From assembly GCF_002368395.1 (NCBI RefSeq), contig NZ_AP018254.1, positions 4,216,001-4,280,000 of the forward strand: 64,000 bases of DNA, read 5' to 3'. The notes below the pieces were generated by a model. That model ran no database searches and was not told where the DNA came from. It saw only the letters and a list, made by a program, of their open reading frames with translations. The position numbers and the translations under genes were made by a program. This document shows, piece after piece, positions 9,890-17,425 of this stretch. Within the stretch, counting starts at the first letter, position 1. Each line of letters opens with the position of its first letter. Origin of the DNA: Calothrix sp. NIES-3974. Lineage in GTDB: Bacteria; Cyanobacteriota; Cyanobacteriia; Cyanobacteriales; Nostocaceae.

Positions 9890-10431
9890 TCAATTGCTGC
9901 ATCTTGAACCCTTCCTTTACCCAAGATTCTCAACCACAGTGTTTCTCTGGTTTTAGGTAATTGGTGAATTGCGACGATTCCAGTCCGTAAATATCTGGGT
10001 AAGAAATAAATCCCGCTTCCCCAGTTTGTTTCATCACCTGAAACTGCAAATCCCTCAAGTACGGATTGGGAAGCGGTGGGGGATAAAATCCAGAGCATCG
10101 GTAAACTGCTTTCTGTTAACTTTTGTTGATTCCTTTTAGCATCACGTTCATATTCACCGCGAATTTCTAATAATTTTAATAGGCAGCTACAGATTTCCGT
10201 CGGTGTTGTAGCGTTGCGAAAGGGTTCTAAAATAGCAGGTGTTGCCGCAATTCTTCCCAATAATCCTAAACGGGATACTTCTGCTGCATCAACTGATTCC
10301 TTGGGAGAAAACCAAACATCAACTTCTCGCACTTCTCCTGCAATTTCACGAGCAACCTGTACGGTTCCTAGTGGTTGTAATAATTCTTCTAAATAGCTTT
10401 TGGAAAATTGGTCGTACAGAAATCGTGTCAT
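9890..10431 (-). CDS. 5' exon of intron-split Rpn/DUF4351-type protein
   Basis: An ATG at 10431 opens MTRFLYDQFSKSYLEELLQPLGTV, the typical beginning of a cyanobacterial protein family annotated as Rpn-like/DUF4351 (PD-(D/E)XK-related). The exon contains GEVREVDVWF and ends with LWLRILGKGRVQDAAI followed by two bases of a codon. An uninterrupted frame runs on to 9826, but the residues after DAAIE come from the intron. Spliced to 8221-7870 it predicts a 297-aa protein with D-E-L-E at the joint, as in relatives. Function is unproven; such genes are multi-copy in Nostocales. A second, dead DUF4351-type gene lies at 20165-20700. Confidence 0.78.
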
Positions 10432-10619
10432 TTGTTATGGTGATTTGTAAATGCAGCTCTGGGATAAAAAAAACTTCTTAAATAAATATAGAGTACATGT
10501 TTTACCTCGGAAAGCAACCCACGAAACCCCCCCAGAACGTCGGATAATGAAGGCAGAAGCTTTATCCCTGTGTCACCACATAGAGCAGTCACAAGATGCA
10601 ACTCCTGTCTCCTATTAAC

Positions 10620-12479
10620 TTAAAATGGAGTTGTGGAGATGGTGAAATAAATCCCGTTTTCTTGCCAGCTATTTTTGCGTGAATCTACGGAAATTAGGGG
10701 AATACCGTAGTCTAAACGAGCGTTAAACCGTTCACCAAGGTTGAGTTGTAATCCTAAACCGATAGATGCCAAAGTATTATTGTCTAATCTGGCTTCATTA
10801 CCGGATTTATTCCAGGCTGTACCAATATCAATAAAGGGGATAATGTGTAGTAAATTTTGCCTTTGTTTCCAAACAGGGAGACGGACTTCGGTGGTAAATA
10901 TGGCTCCATTGTCTGTAAGTAAAAAATCTTGACGATAACCGCGAACGCTACCTAAACCACCTAAACCAAATTGTTCGCTGGACAATAGGGGACGGTCGGC
11001 AATTTGCGCATCCCCACGAATCAAGAGTAAAGTATCTGGTGCAAGTAATCTGACCCACTGAGCTTGTCCACGCCAGAGATAAAATCGACTATCGGGGGCG
11101 TTATCATTAATTGTGGCATCAAATGCACCGACTCCGATACTAAATTGCGATCGCGCTGCGAATACTTGGGTCGTATCCCGTTGTGACCATTCTTGGAAAA
11201 ATCGCAGTGCGGAAACTCGAACTCGACCCTGGTCGTCAGCTCCAGGTGACAGGGGAAAAGGTGTATCCAGGAGGGAGGTTTCGCTTTCCCGTCGGGATGC
11301 GGTAAATCCAATTGTGAATTCCCCGGATGGTCTTTGGTAGAGTGGTTGACGGTATGTCAATTCGTAGGTACGGGAATTGGATACAATATCTAGGTCGTTG
11401 AAGGGTGCTTCAATGACGTTGTTAGCGGTGACGCTGTAGGAAAAATTAATTGTACCATTGCGAGGGTTGATTGGTAAGGAGTAGCTAGCATCAAAGGCAT
11501 TACTTCCATCCGTATTGGTATAACCAACTGATAAACCGTCCCCCCATCCCAGTAAATTCCCTTCGCTAATTTGCACCCTTCTTCTAAAAGTCCCCACACT
11601 CGGTGAACGTCCATTATCTAGGACAATTTCCGTCCTGAAGCTGTCTGCTTCCTGTATCCGTACTTCCAAGACGTTTGTACCTGGACGTACACCTGCTCCC
11701 AGTTCTGCGGAGAGGTTTTCGATTAAAGGATCTAATTGCAGTGTTCGCAAAGCTTCTAAAACTTGGGGAACATTCACAGGTTTACGGATGGAGTATTGCA
11801 AACGACTGCGAATATAGTTGGGGTTTAAACGGGATACTCCAGAAACCTTAATTGCTTCTAATTCCCCCTCGATAACTTGAATCTTGACAATTCCGTCTTT
11901 AATTTCCTGGGGGGGAATAATCGCTCCTGTGGTGACATAACCATTATCTACATACAGCTTAGTAATTTGCGATCGCGCTTCCAGTAATTCGACAAATGAT
12001 AATTCCCGATTCGTATACTTTTCTAGGATTTCGGCGAATTTCTCCGGTTTATAGATTGTACTCCCTTCCACCACAAACTGTTTGACAAAAATGCGAGAAG
12101 GAACAGCACTTTCATCGATTTGGGATGGGGGTGGGGGTGTTTGCGGATTGAGTAACTCCCCTGGGGAGGGGAGAGGAATAATCGGTCTCGGTGTTTCCAA
12201 TTCCGGTATTCCCGGTTGACCAGGGGTGACATCTTGGGGGGGAGGAATATCCCGACCCGGTGGAATTTGGACTATTTGTAGTTTATCTCCAGTCAAGGGT
12301 TTTGCGGAGACCATTGAATTCCCTGATGTTGTCAAGGATTCCTGACTATTTAGGGTATTTGCTAATCCCATTTGCATCGGTATTATTACCCATGCACATC
12401 CTGTCAACATAGGAATTAGCTTTAATTGCCATTGATTTTGTAATAGGAAAGAAAATTTCTGAGGTTGATTTTGATACAT
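10620..12479 (-). CDS. ShlB/FhaC-type outer membrane transporter (two-partner secretion TpsB or related)
   Basis: This 619-aa protein has an N-terminal hydrophobic segment (about 19-40), a Pro-rich linker (about 75-115), a POTRA_2-type domain (RIFVKQFVVEGSTIYKP to IKVSGVSRLNP) and a C-terminal 16-strand barrel domain ending in an aromatic residue (GIYFTISTTPF). The barrel contains the FGLGGLGSVRGYRQD segment with the VRGY motif of the Omp85/TpsB superfamily. Family members export large beta-helical TpsA proteins across the outer membrane, or serve other Omp85-like roles in cyanobacteria. No TpsA substrate is encoded next to it. The adjacent divergent HlyD-type adaptor suggests an envelope transport locus. 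Confidence 0.85.
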   Translation of the reverse strand: MYQNQPQKFSFLLQNQWQLKLIPMLTGCAWVIIPMQMGLANTLNSQESLTTSGNSMVSAKPLTGDKLQIVQIPPGRDIPPPQDVTPGQPGIPELETPRPIIPLPSPGELLNPQTPPPPSQIDESAVPSRIFVKQFVVEGSTIYKPEKFAEILEKYTNRELSFVELLEARSQITKLYVDNGYVTTGAIIPPQEIKDGIVKIQVIEGELEAIKVSGVSRLNPNYIRSRLQYSIRKPVNVPQVLEALRTLQLDPLIENLSAELGAGVRPGTNVLEVRIQEADSFRTEIVLDNGRSPSVGTFRRRVQISEGNLLGWGDGLSVGYTNTDGSNAFDASYSLPINPRNGTINFSYSVTANNVIEAPFNDLDIVSNSRTYELTYRQPLYQRPSGEFTIGFTASRRESETSLLDTPFPLSPGADDQGRVRVSALRFFQEWSQRDTTQVFAARSQFSIGVGAFDATINDNAPDSRFYLWRGQAQWVRLLAPDTLLLIRGDAQIADRPLLSSEQFGLGGLGSVRGYRQDFLLTDNGAIFTTEVRLPVWKQRQNLLHIIPFIDIGTAWNKSGNEARLDNNTLASIGLGLQLNLGERFNARLDYGIPLISVDSRKNSWQENGIYFTISTTPF

Positions 12480-12762
12480 GTTTGAGAATAGCCTTTTTGT
12501 GATGCAACTGAGGATAGAGAGTGTGAGTAAGTATTTATTAAAGTTTTAGTATTTTCTCATATTTAACGTGCTGTGATATTACTTAATTCATGAAGTACGA
12601 GATTACACAAATCACCGAGATTCAAATCCGGTCAAGATTTCCGGATGAGATTACTGAGAGATTTTGCAGGAATACCGGAATATGGGATGCTGGACTTAGG
12701 CTCCTCCCACAGCAGTTTTAGTGTTGTTTTCAGCATCACAGGTTGCGACTATCAAGGAAAAA

Positions 12763-14160
12763 ATGCAAAACTCTGACATTTCTCAACCAATTCACACCCA
12801 TGAGCCATCTGCACCAACTCCCCCAGATGAAACTTCACCCATTCAACCCTGGTTAGGGAAATCATTGTTGATTAACCCCCTATTCCTAATTGGTTTCGGA
12901 TTGATTAGTACGAGTGCGATCGCAATCCTCTTCTGGGGATGGCGACATTGGCAGTATTTACAATCATTTGAAGCCACTAATAATGCCTATGTCTTCAGTA
13001 ACATTACTAGCATCGATGCTCGTATTTCCGGTAAAGTAGAAAAAATCTTTGTCCATCCGCAACAACCAGTCAAAAAAGGAACAGTAATTGCCCAATTAAA
13101 TTCCCAACCATACACAGCCAAATTGCGACAAGCACAGGGGAATTTACAACAAGCCACATTAGCATTACAACTTGCACAGGAAAATTTACGCCAAACCCAA
13201 ACTCAAAAACCAAAAACCGAGCAACTCCAGCAAATTCACCAAATTCAAATTCCAAATATCAAAAATCTCCGCACCAATATCCACAATACACGTCAGGAAG
13301 TCCAAAAACTAGACGAAATTTATTTAAAAGCAGAACTGGATCACCAAAGGTATCGTCAACTAAACCAACAAGGCTTAATATCCCTTGCAACTCTTGTCCC
13401 CACCCAAAGATACTACGAACGATTGCGAATTAAACGTGATCAGAGTCTGGAAAAATGGCAACAAATGCAAGCCAAACTCAGACAAGCTCAACTAAACTAT
13501 CTCGATGCAGAAATCGCCAAATTACCCGCTCCATCCAGTGTACCCCACTCCCCATCTCCTCGCGACCAACGGGAGGAGGAAATCCAGACACAACAAAACC
13601 TGGAGCAAATCCGCAAATTCAACCACCAAAAAGAACTTGTTAATCAATCCCAACAAATTCATCAACAAATTTATAACTACGAATTTAGCAAGCTCAGAGT
13701 CAAAATCGCACAAAATATCATCACCCAACAACAACAACAACTCCAAGCAGCCAAATATCAACTAGCATCCACCAAAATTATCGCCCCCATGCATGGTAAA
13801 ATTGGCTTTAGTCAAATTGAGGCAGGAACGCAGGTCAAACCAGGTCAAACCCTGATGTCCCTCATCCCTGAACCCAACTCAATTGCCGCCCATTTTCGTC
13901 CAGAACAACTCAGAAATATCAAACCGGGACAACCCGTCAAAATCAACATCAGTAGCTTCGGAAATCAAACGATTTCTGGTCAAGTACAAAAAATACCGCA
14001 TATAGACCCAAAAATTACAAATAAGCACCAAAATCGTACTTTTGTTCAAGCTCCAGTCAAAATAAGCTTTGACTATCATCAACTAACTCAAAACCCCATC
14101 AATTTAATTCCGGGAACACCAGCAACAGTCAAGGTCTTGATTAGACACAATCTGGAGTGA
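12763..14160 (+). CDS. HlyD/EmrA-type membrane fusion (periplasmic adaptor) protein
   Basis: The N-terminus is cytoplasmic and Pro-rich. One transmembrane helix (IGFGLISTSAIAILFWGW) follows, then the first half-lipoyl/barrel-sandwich segment (ARISGKVEKIFVHPQQPVKKGTVIAQLNSQ), a long Gln-rich coiled coil (about 110-330), the second half (TKIIAPMHGKIGFSQIEAGTQVKPGQTLMSLIPE) and a beta-barrel domain. This is the layout of adaptors for MFS- or ABC-type exporters. A GTG start at 12721 is possible. I prefer the ATG at 12763 because AAGGA lies just upstream. No exporter gene is adjacent, so its partner is unknown. Confidence 0.87.
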   Translation: MQNSDISQPIHTHEPSAPTPPDETSPIQPWLGKSLLINPLFLIGFGLISTSAIAILFWGWRHWQYLQSFEATNNAYVFSNITSIDARISGKVEKIFVHPQQPVKKGTVIAQLNSQPYTAKLRQAQGNLQQATLALQLAQENLRQTQTQKPKTEQLQQIHQIQIPNIKNLRTNIHNTRQEVQKLDEIYLKAELDHQRYRQLNQQGLISLATLVPTQRYYERLRIKRDQSLEKWQQMQAKLRQAQLNYLDAEIAKLPAPSSVPHSPSPRDQREEEIQTQQNLEQIRKFNHQKELVNQSQQIHQQIYNYEFSKLRVKIAQNIITQQQQQLQAAKYQLASTKIIAPMHGKIGFSQIEAGTQVKPGQTLMSLIPEPNSIAAHFRPEQLRNIKPGQPVKINISSFGNQTISGQVQKIPHIDPKITNKHQNRTFVQAPVKISFDYHQLTQNPINLIPGTPATVKVLIRHNLE

Positions 14161-14297
14161 TTTTGGATTTTGGATTAAATATCCTTGCACAACTCGCTTA
14201 GAAATAGGGAGTAGGGAATGGGGAGTAGTGAATAGTGTAGATATGTAGCAGTTTCTCGGAGGGTGTCGGGGAAAAACCACTTCCATTGCTCCCGATG

Positions 14298-14388
14298 TAA
14301 TACCATTTCCCTAAAACTTTGATGATTTCGATACATCTTCTTCCCCTGCATTCCCTAAATGTATCAACTCCAAAGTAAAACGGTATAA
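14298..14388 (-). mobile_element. TTATACC-ended MITE-like element, copy A
   Basis: This roughly 91-bp block has terminal inverted repeats (TAATACCATTT / AAACGGTATAA) and an inner palindrome (GATACAT...ATGTATC). It is the inverted copy of the elements at 51332-51421, 51531-51618 and 58566-58657; a decayed copy lies near 34120-34196. It has no coding capacity. Ends in TA with TIRs of this kind suggest mobilisation by an IS630/Tc1-type transposase (inference). Confidence 0.7.
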
Positions 14389-14521
14389 ACAGTACATGAC
14401 AGTACAGGAGTACGTGTCAGCTACTCACTTTCAAGCAAGTAAGTTGAATCGTGAGAGCAAACATGGCGTTACACCAAGCTACGCTCATAGTAACGCCAAA
14501 CCCTTACAAAAGGGATGTAAA

Positions 14522-14866
14522 TTAGAAACCGGGTAATTCCAAACCTGCGGTTAATTCTTCCATCCTTTCCCGCATCGTTGTAGTAGACTTATTGTAGGCA
14601 TCTTTCATCGCTGCTGTCACCAAATCCGAAAGTACCTCTGCACCCTCATTCAGCGCATTAGCCGAAATTTCTACCCTTCGAGGTTCCTGGTTCCCACTGA
14701 CGATGACTTTTACTAAACCACCACCAGCTTCCCCTTCAATTTCCATCACTTCCAATTCTTCTTGAAGTTTCTTTGCACCTTCTTGAACCTGCTGGGCTTT
14801 TTTGAAAGCATCAGCTAACTCTTTCATTTTACCCAGACCGAAGCCAAATCCCTGTCCTTTACTCAT
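14522..14866 (-). CDS. ybaB: YbaB/EbfC family nucleoid-associated protein
   Basis: This 114-aa protein matches the YbaB/EbfC family of small dimeric DNA-binding proteins. A Gly-rich start ([14 protein letters not shown]) leads into an amphipathic helix ([49 protein letters not shown] in overview), followed by the conserved [14 protein letters not shown] helix. Length and motif order are normal for the family. The start ATG has a purine-rich GAGGAAAT sequence upstream. It stands alone between a MITE-like repeat and an IS605-type element. Confidence 0.93.
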   Translation of the reverse strand: MSKGQGFGFGLGKMKELADAFKKAQQVQEGAKKLQEELEVMEIEGEAGGGLVKVIVSGNQEPRRVEISANALNEGAEVLSDLVTAAMKDAYNKSTTTMRERMEELTAGLELPGF

Positions 14867-14947
14867 ATTTCCTCAATTCTTCCTGTGGTTATTCAAGACA
14901 AAAACAAATTTCATTATAAATTGGGGTGTTGACATACTCACTGCCCT

Positions 14948-16129
14948 TCAAGGGCAGTGAGTGATTTTTGACGCTTCATCGACGGATGCTACCGAAGTAG
15001 TCTTACTCCATCTCCACGTCCGTTTAGAGTCGTGGCAATGCCCTATCCCGACTTTGTTGATATTTTTTGCTGCGTTTTCGTCTCTGTCATGCTCAGTGTT
15101 GCAATTTAGACACGGTACTGAGCGAACAGATAAATCAATCTTACCCCAACGATACCCGCAGCAAGAACAAGTTTGGCTTGTGGGTTCCCATCTATTGATT
15201 ACCCTAAAATCCCGATTGAACTTCTCGGATTTAGCCTCACAAAATACCCGAAATTCTCGCCAGCCCTGCAAGCTAATCACCCTTGCCAGTTTACGATTTT
15301 TGACCATCCCTGACACATTTAAATCTTCCAAAACAATAGTTTGATTCTCTCTAACTACTTTAGTTGATAATTTGTGGAGGAAGTCTTTACGGGTGTCTGC
15401 AATTTGGTTGTGCAGCCTAGCAATCCTCAAGCGAGTAATTTCACGACGCTTAGAATCTTTCTTTTGTCTTGCCAACTTGCGTTGTAGTTTACGGATTTTG
15501 CGGTCTTTTTTTGAGTAATCAGGACTTATTGCTTTCTCGCCATTACTCATCACTGCAAAAGTTTTAATGCCCAAATCAATACCAATGCTTTGGTTTTTAG
15601 CTTGAGATTGAATCGGTTCTACTTCGACAACAAAGCTGAGAAAATAGCGGTTAGCACAGTCTTTGATAACTGTGACGCTGCTTGGCTCAGATGGTAACTG
15701 TCTTGACCAAACAGGTTTGATATTACCAATTTTGGATAGGTATACTTCATCCCCTTTGATTGAGAATCCACCGATTCTAAATCTGGCTGATTGTTTGCCA
15801 GTCTTCTTTTTAAACCTTGGAGTACCTATTTTTTTACCTTTTCGTTTACCTTTAAGTGAGTCGAAAAAGTTTTTATAAGCAACACCCAAATCAGCAACAG
15901 ATTGTTGTAATGGGATATTAGAAACATCAGACAACCATGAACGCTCTGGTTTTTTCTTAGCTTGCGTAATTACCAACTTTTGCAAGTCGTTGTTACTAGG
16001 AAGCTTTTCGGACTGTTTGCAAATAGCCAAAGCATCATTCCAAACTACGCGCACGCAGCCAAACAACTGGGCTAAAAGCTGTTGCTGTTGGTCTGTTGGG
16101 TAGAAACGGAATTGATACCTGGCTTTCAT
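14948..16129 (-). CDS. tnpB: TnpB, IS605 OrfB-type RNA-guided nuclease
   Basis: This 393-aa protein is full length for TnpB. It begins with the N-terminal KARYQFRFYPTDQQ block. The RuvC-like active site is complete: Asp185 in GIDLGIKTF, Glu268 in IVLEDLNV and Asp350 in HDRDENAAKNI. The zinc ribbon is intact with Cys321/323/324 and Cys340/343. TnpB proteins are programmable nucleases guided by an RNA made from the transposon right end. Here that RNA would come from the tnpB 3' end and the hairpin at 14937-14961, with the guide lying beyond it towards lower coordinates. No frameshift is seen, so the protein may be active although its tnpA partner is dead. Confidence 0.93.
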   Translation of the reverse strand: MKARYQFRFYPTDQQQQLLAQLFGCVRVVWNDALAICKQSEKLPSNNDLQKLVITQAKKKPERSWLSDVSNIPLQQSVADLGVAYKNFFDSLKGKRKGKKIGTPRFKKKTGKQSARFRIGGFSIKGDEVYLSKIGNIKPVWSRQLPSEPSSVTVIKDCANRYFLSFVVEVEPIQSQAKNQSIGIDLGIKTFAVMSNGEKAISPDYSKKDRKIRKLQRKLARQKKDSKRREITRLRIARLHNQIADTRKDFLHKLSTKVVRENQTIVLEDLNVSGMVKNRKLARVISLQGWREFRVFCEAKSEKFNRDFRVINRWEPTSQTCSCCGYRWGKIDLSVRSVPCLNCNTEHDRDENAAKNINKVGIGHCHDSKRTWRWSKTTSVASVDEASKITHCP

Positions 16130-16163
16130 AGTTAATGTTTGGCGTGCAAAAGTATTGTAAATT

Positions 16164-16280
16164 GTTCACGCACTCATTGAATATCCACCTATTTCTCAAG
16201 CAGTTAACGCCCTCAAAGGTGTTTCTAGCCGCACCTTCCGACAAGCCGGATACAACAAACCCCACCAAGAAACTTTATAG
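16164..16280 (+). pseudogene. tnpA (Y1 transposase) C-terminal remnant
   Basis: Read in this frame, the plus strand gives VHALIEYPPISQAVNALKGVSSRTFRQAG and ends at a TAG at 16278. This corresponds to the HVHLLVEYPP...LVNSLKGVSSR region of IS200/IS605 Y1 transposases. Only about 38 codons survive: the N-terminal HUH region and the catalytic Tyr helix context are gone. It lies divergent to tnpB inside the same element. Confidence 0.75.
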
Positions 16281-16623
16281 AGTCCCAGTCCGAAAATTTG
16301 TGTCCATTGGGGTGCGCCGTTAGAGATTCGTGCATGAATACATCAGAAATCAAGATAAGCCGTCCTAGAAGGACGTGGGCTGCTGTATTCCATTCTTTTG
16401 GTAAGTTACCAATTTTTCAGTCAATAAGCAATTTAACCTCAACGTTCTGATAAATACTAACAGAGGTTTTCACAAAATGTTACTCCTTACCCCCCTATCC
16501 TTGTTCTCTCCACCTCAAAGCTTAGTATTTGTATCTCTGTGAGAATAGCTATTAGTTTCTGTGTACTATCTTGTTTTATCTCCTATCCCTCCTACTTCCT
16601 ATTCCCTACTCCCTATTCCCTAT

Positions 16624-16869
16624 TTACGAACCAAATTGACGACGGAACCGTGGATCGAAGTGATGTTTTTTGCGGACGTTACATGTTAGACAGAGGGTTT
16701 GCAGGTTGCTGATGTCGTTTGTACCACCCTGGAATAGGGGAATAATGTGATCGATGGTTAAATTTGTTTGGGGACTTTGTTGACCGCAACTTTGACATTG
16801 ATAATTATCCCGTTCAAAAACGTATTGTCTGACCGTATGGGGAATGGGAATACGTGGATGTTTGGTCAT
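16624..16869 (-). CDS. Small HNH endonuclease-family protein
   Basis: This 81-aa protein has the layout of stand-alone HNH proteins. CQSCG and CLTC form the zinc-binding pairs, DHIIPLFQGG carries the H of the first block, and NDISNLQTLC the N block, with a final basic KKHHF. Small cyanobacterial HNH proteins are common but mostly uncharacterised. The gene starts 17 nt after the KGK gene on the same strand, so the two are probably co-transcribed. A DNA nuclease role is inferred from the domain only. Confidence 0.85.
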   Translation of the reverse strand: MTKHPRIPIPHTVRQYVFERDNYQCQSCGQQSPQTNLTIDHIIPLFQGGTNDISNLQTLCLTCNVRKKHHFDPRFRRQFGS

Positions 16870-16886
16870 GGATGATTGACTGCTGT

Positions 16887-17252
16887 TTATTTACTGGTGA
16901 GATTGCGGAGGTCATCTAGGGGAGATAGATGGGAGTTTGCTGCTGTTTCTGTGACATCGGGTTGATCGGGGATGAATTCGAGGGTGATATTAATCTTAAT
17001 TTTTCCCTTTTGCCAACCACCACCATCTGTTTGCAAAAGTTCACATTCAATCCCGCTATCAAATAATTCTGGTAAGTTAGCGATATTTTTCATGTCAAAT
17101 TGATTGACTAAGTATTCATTCAAGTTGGAATAGAGTTTGTTTTTGAATGATTGAATAATGTTGTCTATGACTTTGCCTGTTTTATAGATTTTATCCTTAA
17201 CTGAAATCACGTCTCCGTAGTTAAAATTTCTAATATTTTTGGATATTTCCAT
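16887..17252 (-). CDS. KGK-domain protein
   Basis: This 121-aa protein contains the signature GGGWQKGKIKINITLEF near residue 80, the core of the KGK domain (PF08872 by memory), which is largely confined to cyanobacteria and has no known function. The N-terminal part (NYGDVISVKDKIYKTGKVIDNIIQSF) is also typical. The C-terminal tail (TETAANSHLSPLDDLRNLTSK) is polar. The HNH gene follows after 17 nt and the dynamin-like gene precedes it by 173 nt on the same strand. Confidence 0.82.
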   Translation of the reverse strand: MEISKNIRNFNYGDVISVKDKIYKTGKVIDNIIQSFKNKLYSNLNEYLVNQFDMKNIANLPELFDSGIECELLQTDGGGWQKGKIKINITLEFIPDQPDVTETAANSHLSPLDDLRNLTSK

Positions 17253-17314
17253 AGTCTTGATGGAAAAATTAGTATTTGATAATTTAAAAATTGAAAACTG
17301 TATTTTTTAGGTAA

Positions 17315-17361
17315 CAGGACTTACGTAATGACGTAACCATGTAGTGATTGCGTAAGTCCTG
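17315..17361. repeat. Palindromic repeat with CAGGACTTACG arms
   Basis: CAGGACTTACG and CGTAAGTCCTG form the outer arms of a 47-bp imperfect palindrome between the dynamin-like and KGK genes. A related half site (AACTTACGCAAGGAC) occurs near 32010. It may be a small mobile repeat or act as a stem-loop in the intergenic mRNA. Confidence 0.6.
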
Positions 17362-17425
17362 AAAAACTCAACTTATTGCATTTAGCTCATAAAATCATGG
17401 ATGTGTATAGATTTTCAAGTTTCAA

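Larger units (their letters stand above)
14930..16390 (-). mobile_element. IS200/IS605-type element with tnpB and decayed tnpA
   Basis: The element is bounded by two hairpins. At the tnpB 3' end there is CTCACTGCCCTT / AAGGGCAGTGAG (14937-14961, overlapping the tnpB stop codon). At the other end there is CGTCCT / AGGACG within 16358-16382. It holds an intact-looking tnpB on the minus strand and, divergently, only the tail of a Y1 transposase tnpA. Subterminal hairpins instead of inverted repeats, and the divergent gene order, are typical of IS605-like elements. The exact ends are not determined. With tnpA truncated the copy is presumably not autonomously mobile. Confidence 0.8.

Noticed and set aside
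12601-12660. tRNA-like TTCAAATCC motif upstream of the HlyD gene
   Set aside because: No acceptor stem, D-loop or anticodon arm could be paired around it.
16035-16268. 77-codon minus-strand frame over the tnpB start and tnpA remnant
   Set aside because: It overlaps the tnpB start codon and is antisense to the tnpA remnant, whose protein similarity lies on the plus strand.
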